Below, piece after piece: positions 31,822 to 37,500 of a stretch of 37,500 nt of DNA. The position numbers and the translations under genes are program-made. How positions within the stretch are numbered: the stretch's first letter is position 1; every line of letters starts with the position of its first letter. Where the stretch lies: NCBI GenBank assembly GCA_009760855.2, contig WPIO01000015.1:5665001-5702500 (forward strand). The letters are read 5' to 3'. The stretch comes from Cristatella mucedo. Taxonomy: Eukaryota; Bryozoa; Phylactolaemata; Cristatellidae. The notes beneath the pieces were generated by a model, which did not search any database, was not told the origin of the DNA, and saw only the letters and a program-made list of their open reading frames with translations.

Positions 31822-32069
31822 ATAGCGACGGAACAGGAGCTCGTGGAGAAATAGCGGTAGGCGAGCGGTCGCACGGTGCGTCGAGCGAGAGCGTCGTCGA
31901 GCGACCGGCTAGCCGCACGCCGGCGGGCTGGTCGCCCGGCGACCGCAAACGGTCGCCCGGAGACAGCAAACGGTCGCCCGGAGCTTCGCGAACGATCGCT
32001 GCGTGTCTTTTTGCCGGATCGAGGCCCATCCAATGCAGTGTAATGTAGCTCCTGTCTGCAGCTCCAAAC
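31822..32069. other. GC-rich block with a 21-bp tandem repeat at 31930-31991
   Basis: The unit ggtcgcccggagacagcaaa plus c occurs about three times, the first as a variant (ggcgaccgc). In the minus frame it reads as SPGDRL repeats, most likely a minisatellite in GC-rich DNA. Confidence 0.7.
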
Positions 32070-32345
32070 GGCCACACAGACTAAGCGCCGCGCGATGCGA
32101 AAGAGAGCTCTCTACATCCCACTCAGATGCCTGAGCGGCTCTCGGTACGCAGGCGCTAGCCAGCAGACTTCATCTCGCTCAGCGAAGAGAAAGTGAGAGG
32201 CGTGGCTGAGTCAGGAGCGCAGTCGAGGTGGCGAGTGAGCAGGCAGCAGCAGTTCAGGACGGCTGGAAACGATGCACCTCAGCGGGCAGCAGCAGAGTAG
32301 ATGTCGCTGCGTAAGAGCTGTGGAAGTGAGCTAGAAGCCAACAAA
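32070..32345 (-). mobile_element. LINE-I 3' fragment, diverged
   Basis: Minus-strand match to 13800-14060: agcggctctcggtacgc (tail), gctagccagcagacttcatc, gcgaagagaaagtgagag, gctgagtcaggagcgcagtc, gcagcagttcaggac and gtcgctgcgtaagagctgtg. It is more GC-rich than the other copies. Confidence 0.75.
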
Positions 32346-33597
32346 ATGGCGATCGGCGATACCAGTCAGCCTGCTGAAGCCGCCACCAGCCGCCATCCGA
32401 GCATCGACAGCTAGACGGCTATTCAAGCGTAACACTCACACGCTAGCTCGTTATCTATTTAGTTTCTCGTTTAGCTAGTTTCCAGGCTGTCGGTTGCCAC
32501 CTTGCGCGCGCGCGCGTCTTGCGAAGGTCAAGCCTTTGTATCGTCCGTCCCCCATCGGAAAGTGATGTAGAAAGCAGCAGTTTCTGCTGTTGCCAAGCGG
32601 CAGAGCGAGCACGCACAAGCGAGGCAAAAAAAGGAACGAGACAGACAGACAGAAAGAGCGAGATCGATGAGAAGATGCTGGGAGATTCAAAGCCAGAAAA
32701 GAAGCGAAGACAAGTGCCAGCCAAGATGGAGGTTCCAAGATGGAGGTTCCAATGTGCACCGTGAGATTGGATTGCTACTTTTTTCAATGGTGACTAGCTG
32801 CGTCGTACAGCGACAGCTAGCATGACGGCTCGAGGGCTCCTGTGACCTGTTTCCTAAATGACCGCATCCGTTCCGCAGTCAGGTGTGATTACTTAGGGCC
32901 ACGCAGCAATGCGAACAGACTTGCTCCGAATGAGGTTGACGCTAGGTCCAAGCTGGCCCCTCCATTGTCGACTGCTCTCTAGACTTTGCAGATCTCCACT
33001 AGCAGGTCTTTCTGCTCTTAGCGATGAAACGGAAGGGATTCGTGCGTGCGCTCCGGATTTCCTGCGTGCGATCTCCGCGGCTGCAATTCTGTCTGACAAA
33101 TTCTGCGCCGTCCTCGGCTTCTCGGACGGACCGCAGCCGTGATGCTGGACCATCTTGCAGCCAGGGTAAGTAGGTCTGTTGGGGATCGTTGCCAACAGCA
33201 CTGCCACCGACTGATTTCAGCGGCAGCAGCGCTCGCGACGACTGTCGCTCCGTCGCTCGACCCACTCGTAGGCCGGCCAAAAGGAGTTGCCACGTTAAGA
33301 TCAAAGATTAAGCGCGAGCGCGCACGCGGACGCCACTGAAGCCGAGGTCTCGGCATCGAGCGCAGGTGCGCTAGCTGACGGTGGTCGAGGACGGCGGTCC
33401 GCTCACGTGCGCATTTGCCGCGAGTTGGAGCTTCTTTCCGACAAGCCATGTGACGACTCGAGCAGCCATTTCGAAAAAAAACTCGCCTCGACAAAGGCAC
33501 GAGCTCGCGACTCTACGCGGCTCTACTCGCGCGCGCAGACGCTCGGCGACCGTCGGCGGCGTGCGCTGCCGATCGATGCGCCGAGCTGGTTTGGTCC
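32346..33597. other. mixed sequence, GC-rich toward the right, no recognised gene
   Basis: Contains a 15-bp tandem pair (ccaagatggaggttc, about 32719-32750). A good splice-donor-like agggtaagtag is at 33163-33173, but no exon with recognisable coding content leads into it. Overlapping opposite-strand frames (for example 33018-33500 minus) are low-complexity. Confidence 0.4.
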
Positions 33598-33722
33598 AGC
33601 GGATAAGGTTCTCGCCCCGACCAAGGTCTGGCTGAGGTCGTGGGCTCGAGCCCCGAGGCATATGTGAAGCGCCTGAATAGAGATTAAGTTCTCTTGGGGC
33701 GCTATATAAGTAAATTATTTAT
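33598..33722 (+). mobile_element. SINE-B copy 5
   Basis: ccagcggataaggttctcgc, accaaggtctggctgaggtc, gtgggctcgagcccc (B box), catatgtgaagcgcctgaat, agagattaagttctcttggg and gcgctatataagtaaatta. Nearly identical to copy 4 apart from a 3-4 base gap before the accaagg block. Confidence 0.9.
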
Positions 33723-34198
33723 AAATTATATATGCATCCTTCTCACTCTTCTAAATGCTGCGCTCTCGTTTAGCCGTCAGAAGCTTTTGCCTCGCTCTGG
33801 GCCAGCCAATCGTAGAGCGAGCGGAAGGAACGTGCCGCCGGGCGAGAGCTGCGGCCCGCGCAGCGCCATCTTGCGACGCCTGTGGCCCCAGTTACTCTTC
33901 TGTCAGAGAGAGCTCAGCTGATACTTAGCTCGCGGTTCGTCAGCCGCCGGTGCTGATGGACGAGTCGAGGATTTCTTTGATCCTAATGAGAGACAGCGAT
34001 CCAAATTATGAGCAAGTGAGTGCTTATCCACGGTAAAGCTTTGAGAGTAACACTCGCTAGCCTGCAAACTCGAAGCATCCAGCGTCCGCTCTCCAGGGCG
34101 TCTGGCAAGCTTAACTGTGCGACTGTGCGACTATGCACTGTGCCTCTTTCTCATTTGCTCTTTCCCCTCTGTTTTCTCTCTCCATAGCCTTTATCTGC
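33723..34198. other. unassigned sequence, GC-rich near 33800-33950
   Basis: No recognised gene or element. A short repeat, actgtgcgactgtgcgacta, is at about 34116-34135. Confidence 0.35.
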
Positions 34199-34200
34199 CC

Positions 34201-34235
<35 letters not shown>
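34199..34235. repeat. CT microsatellite
   Basis: About 18 CT units with one ttct interruption. Confidence 0.95.
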
Positions 34236-34289
34236 CCAATCCCTCATGCTTTCTGTTATGCCCTTCCATATTTGCATGCTGACCCTGTG

Positions 34290-34440
34290 CATGTAACCCC
34301 TGACCATATTATTCAGTTTGTTTGTTTTTCAAACATGATTTTACTTACCATTCAATTGCATTTCACTTTGCAGCAAATTTAAAGCGCCTAGAGATTAAGT
34401 TCTCTAAGGGCGCTTTATCAAGTGCATTATTATTTTTATT
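34290..34440 (+). mobile_element. LINE-II 3' end with intact tail hairpin
   Basis: Reads tttcactttgcagcaaattt (reverse complement of the tttgctgcaaagg block elsewhere) and then the tail at 34381-34416. There aaagcgcc pairs with ggcgcttt and tagaga with tctcta around a ttaagt loop. It is followed by AT-rich cattattattt. No coding part precedes it, so it is a 5'-truncated copy. Confidence 0.82.
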
Positions 34441-34945
34441 ATTATTTCTCCTTTATTAAGCTAGCTCTCTTTCTTGCTGTTGGTGCCTCTACAAATTTTT
34501 TTTTAGTCACCTCTGTCATTGCATTCTTTTGTCGGCGAAGTGAAGTTGGAGCGAAGATGGAAGCTATCGCTTCGGTGAGCGACTGCGGTACCAAACGAAT
34601 GCAGTCTAATATATAGAGAGTTTGGTTAGTATTGACACAGTGCGTTGAGTGGAGCTCCTTAAGCCTTGTGGCATGCTTTGAAGGAACACGTACCTTTGAC
34701 TCTGACGAAGGGATGCAATGCACGGGACTAGTTAAGCTCTAAATGGCCAGCGTGGGCAATATGCACACACCTCGGTCGAAGAGAGAATATAATTGCGTGA
34801 CAAAGCCAAAGCCAGCGCCAAGCGAATTTGGCTCAGACTATTTGGCTAGAACTGACAGCGAATACAGGCATCTTACACGTATATGTATATATTTTAATAT
34901 ATATAAATATATTATATTATACATTTGTAACTCCACATAATATAC

Positions 34946-34952
<7 letters not shown>
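34441..34952. other. unassigned sequence
   Basis: AT-rich, with the poorly matched frame 34422-34616 (plus) and its opposite 34442-34723; neither has a recognised domain. Confidence 0.35.
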
Positions 34953-35011
<59 letters not shown>

Positions 35012-35014
35012 ATA

Positions 35015-35045
<31 letters not shown>

Positions 35046-35070
35046 GAGTGTGTGTGTTTTTGCGTGTGTG
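34953..35070. repeat. (GT)n microsatellite
   Basis: GT repeats with catat and tttgcga interruptions, preceded by short TATA text. Confidence 0.97.
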
Positions 35071-35916
35071 AGATTGTGCATATGCGCATATGAGCCCGAT
35101 GGCTGTATTGCGGGTTACCGAATTTCCGCAAGTACAATCGTAATGAATTATTTATTTTGCGGATAGCTGCTTTAAAAATATAGTGTTTTGAAATTGAAAA
35201 CGCTGTTGTCCTGATTCCGGAGCAGCACCGTCATAATCCTGTCGAAGCAAACTGGAGAACTGTGTACCCAAGAGCTCAATGAAAGAATGCACGCTATAGT
35301 TGGCTAAAATGGCGATATAAAAGATATTAGCATGCTGTTCTTAACAACGCAATTGAACTGGTATGCAAGTTCTTGGAAACATTTACCAGGAGCCTCATTA
35401 CCACCGGTGGTCTGAAAAGATTATGCAGGAGGTCCGGAATCGCGGCGCAAATTTTTCGCCTGGGCAGTATTGCTGATAGTGAGGGCAAAGATCCTGACAA
35501 TATTGGCGCGCCGTTGGCGGCGGCATCTGTTATGGAGTAGGCTCGTGGCAGAAAAAAAGAGCATCAGCACAGAAGGCTGCTCCGATCGTCCAGATACGCT
35601 TTGTGGGGCGCCCGAAGAAGGCACCAGCGGTTGTCCGAAATCAGACATCAATCTTGAGCTATTTCACGCAAAAATAGGTTCAATTTTCGTGATCGAACCC
35701 TAGATCCTTGCCTTGGATCTGTTCAGCCGCTGCGAACTTGCACAATAAAAATCATCGTTTTAGAAATCACTGTCTTTCTGCTGACGAATAGAACTCGATG
35801 AGTCCGACATTTTTAGCATATCTGCATATAATTTGGACCAATATTCAGGTAGTTATCGCAGTCCGCAAGCACCCGGGTTACCATGGTAACCCGGAATACC
35901 GCCATTGGGCCCACGT
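35071..35916. other. unassigned sequence with a weak terminal-exon-like pattern
   Basis: The plus frame open from before 35467 to a TAG ending at 35703 is preceded by a pyrimidine-rich acceptor-like stretch (aatttttcgcctgggcag) and followed by aataaa at 35744. The product (about 78 codons from 35470) has no domain I know. Too weak to call a gene. Confidence 0.25.
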
Positions 35917-36015
35917 GTGAGTGTGTGTGTGCGTGTGCGTGTCTGCGTGTGTGTGCGTGTGTGTGTGTGTGTGCGTGCGTGCGTTCGTGTGTGTGTGTGT
36001 GCGCGCGTGTGTGTA
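35917..36015. repeat. (GT)n/(GCGT) microsatellite
   Basis: gtgtgtgt mixed with gtgcgtgc units, about 100 bp, ending gtgtgtacaaac. Confidence 0.95.
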
Positions 36016-36084
36016 CAAACAGTGAGTCATCTAACCACGACACAGGCTTGTCTATCAGCTGAGTCACGACTGCGATGCCTTAAT

Positions 36085-36830
36085 GTAATAGAATGTAATG
36101 TATGCCCGGCCGTAACTCCTTAAAGTAGTCAAGTAGACTAAGTGGGTATTAAGCAGGAGAGCTTTTAAAGCCCTGGCGGCTTTTGATTGGCATTCGGTAG
36201 CCATCAGACTTCACTTCATGCAACGAAGAGAAAGTGGCAAGCATAGCAGAGTCAAGAGAGCAGTTGAGGTAGTGAGCAGCATGGAAGTAGCAGCTCAAGA
36301 CTGCAGGGAACGATGTGCCACAGTCAGCAGCAGGAGACTATACGTTGCTGCAAGAATTGTGGTAGTGAGTTCCGCGGTTTATTCTATCGCCAACGGGCCT
36401 TACTCGGAGGAACAGCTAAGTACTTATTAATTTTTCATTTATTTGGAATGGAATGGCTAATTTATTGTCCACTACGGCGGACCTGAGGGCGCGAGATGGC
36501 TGAAACTAGTGCAGCAGCTCAGCTAAGAGTAAAAGAGTCAAGCTGTGACTGGCCTTGTGGGTCACTGTAAGAACTTTTCTCTATATCCATGTATCCACCG
36601 GAAGCCATTGAAGTTCCTTCAGCAAAGAAGGCGCACGGTCGAACATGCGTGATCTTTCAGCTACTCCTGCAGCCATAATCATCACCCGCTGCGGCGGGCG
36701 AAATGGCTGTTTCCGGTAGCCCAGTCAAAATTGAACTCAATAATCCAGCCTAGATAGAATGACGGAGCTAGTTAAATCTTTTGCAAGTTTCGCAGCGATG
36801 TTGGTGAGCAGGAGCTAGTACCGGACTGAC
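36085..36830 (-). mobile_element. LINE-I 3' portion, longest span of the family here
   Basis: Collinear in minus orientation with 13693-14115 and 14434-14767. It has the tail (36090-36200), attcggtagccatcagactt, aagcatagcagagtcaagag, caagaattgtgg, ggcgcgagatggctgaaact in diverged form, ccttgtgggtcactgtaaga, and aataatccagcctagataga at 36749. About 40 extra AT-rich bases (about 36412-36450, ending in a repeated ggaatgg) interrupt the coding part. Frames are broken. Confidence 0.85.
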
Positions 36831-37500
36831 ATGCTAACAGCGAGTTCCACCTGGTTTACATCAAGCTAATGTAACAAGAAGTAGCTAATGTAGATATAGA
36901 CTCCTACGAGACCCGGCAACACGAGCAGCTAGAGTAGATGCCAACCCACCGGTCGGCTGGCGGGCGGCTCGCAGGGAGCGGAGGGAGCACGCCCAGCGCG
37001 CCGCCTACAGGTGCTCCTTGCGCGAGGTGAGCACGTCACTCTCACGCCTAGCGAGCACGCGTACAGGTGCCGTGCCGCATCCGGTGCCGCATCCGGTAGG
37101 TCCTCGCGAAGCTCCAACCGGGACGCAAACAGGAGCGACGACCGTTCAAACGTTTGCCGACAGCCAGCACGGCGCGGCGGTTTCGAACAGGCGCGAACTG
37201 CACAGCGAGGCTAGTAACAGGTGCATGCAGCCGGCTGGGGGGGGGGCGGCAGGACTGCCCTAGTGGGTCGTAACTTTAATGCACGCGCCAGCTGCGCCGG
37301 TCTCAGCATTTAGGCGAAATCCTAGCCTCGGCATCGTGTTGGCAATGGCGTCGTTTGCGCATGGCTCCTCGTTGTTACCGCAGAATGTGCAGGCGTGCGA
37401 CTACAGAATGCGGCTACAGAATGCGACTACAGAATGCTCATACGATTCGCAACTCGTTGTTAGCCCCTGTGATGCGAGAGTCCTCCGATTGAGGTGAGGC
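36831..37500. other. GC-rich end of window with short tandem repeats, no recognised gene
   Basis: CpG-rich from about 36940. A poly-G run is at about 37231-37240. A 12-bp pair (gtgccgcatccg, about 37072-37096) and a 13-bp repeat, cgactacagaatg, in three copies at 37398-37436 are present. Open frames continue to the edge, but nothing is identifiable. Confidence 0.5.

Noticed and set aside
33163-33173. Splice donor agggtaagtag
   Set aside because: Good match to the donor consensus, but no recognisable coding exon ends there.
33018-33500. 160-codon minus frame in GC-rich DNA
   Set aside because: Three other frames are open over the same span, and no domain or conserved pattern is visible.

Overview
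This window reads as repeat-rich nuclear DNA of an animal; I cannot name the species or phylum. The support is: tRNA-derived SINEs, broken non-LTR (LINE) reverse transcriptase and endonuclease fragments with the layout of animal L2/CR1-like elements, very many long CT/GA, GT and TA arrays, and CpG-rich blocks alternating with AT-rich blocks. There are no operons or bacterial-type genes. I found no host protein-coding gene I can identify; most long open frames lie in GC-rich or simple-repeat DNA and look like chance.

The explained content is mainly four related repeat families. (1) LINE-I: 3' ends of a non-LTR element at 1-390 (-), 13075-13300 (+), 13693-14115 (+), 14113-14830 (-), 23181-23362 (+), 32070-32345 (-) and 36085-36830 (-). 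(2) LINE-II: a second, related element at 1440-2520 (-), 17990-18690 (-), 23440-23640 (+), 27130-27700 (-) and 34290-34440 (+), ending in a short self-complementary tail. Other, less assignable LINE pieces are at 12295-12360, 17730-17985, 22440-22590, 22900-23180 and 29769-30260 (endonuclease domain). (3) SINE-A: a tRNA-like SINE with eight copies (4385, 6312, 6975, 7497, 11217, 12603, 26165, 28262). (4) SINE-B: a second tRNA-like SINE with five copies (2885, 22596, 22727, 25828, 33598), whose 3' tail is the same hairpin that ends LINE-II. This points to a SINE-LINE partnership. One DNA transposon with terminal inverted repeats and a transposase C-terminal remnant sits at 31355-31821.

Layout: 1-3141 LINE and SINE debris around a GC-rich block and a TA/GT array; 3142-11100 mostly unassigned sequence with four SINE-A copies and a CT array; 11100-14830 SINE-A, TA arrays and a 320-bp near-perfect LINE-I inverted repeat; 14870-17400 strongly CpG-rich sequence with trinucleotide repeats and a 179-bp tandem duplication; 17730-18690 LINE debris; 18830-20450 a CpG-rich block with a 123-bp GA array, a TATA box and a well-placed ATG, the best candidate promoter; 20780-24060 giant CT arrays and nested LINE/SINE copies; 24250-25390 CpG-rich; 25400-30260 SINEs, LINE-II and a LINE endonuclease remnant; 30368-34440 CT arrays, the DNA transposon, GC-rich blocks and LINE ends; 34950-37500 GT arrays, a LINE-I copy and a GC-rich end.

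The most interesting signals are the LINE-I tail-to-tail inverted repeat (a possible double-stranded RNA source), the shared LINE-II/SINE-B 3' hairpin, including a copy in which a GA array has grown inside the hairpin, and the TATA/GA/Kozak arrangement near 19.3 kb. All family assignments rest on reading the sequence and on motif knowledge; no database search was run.
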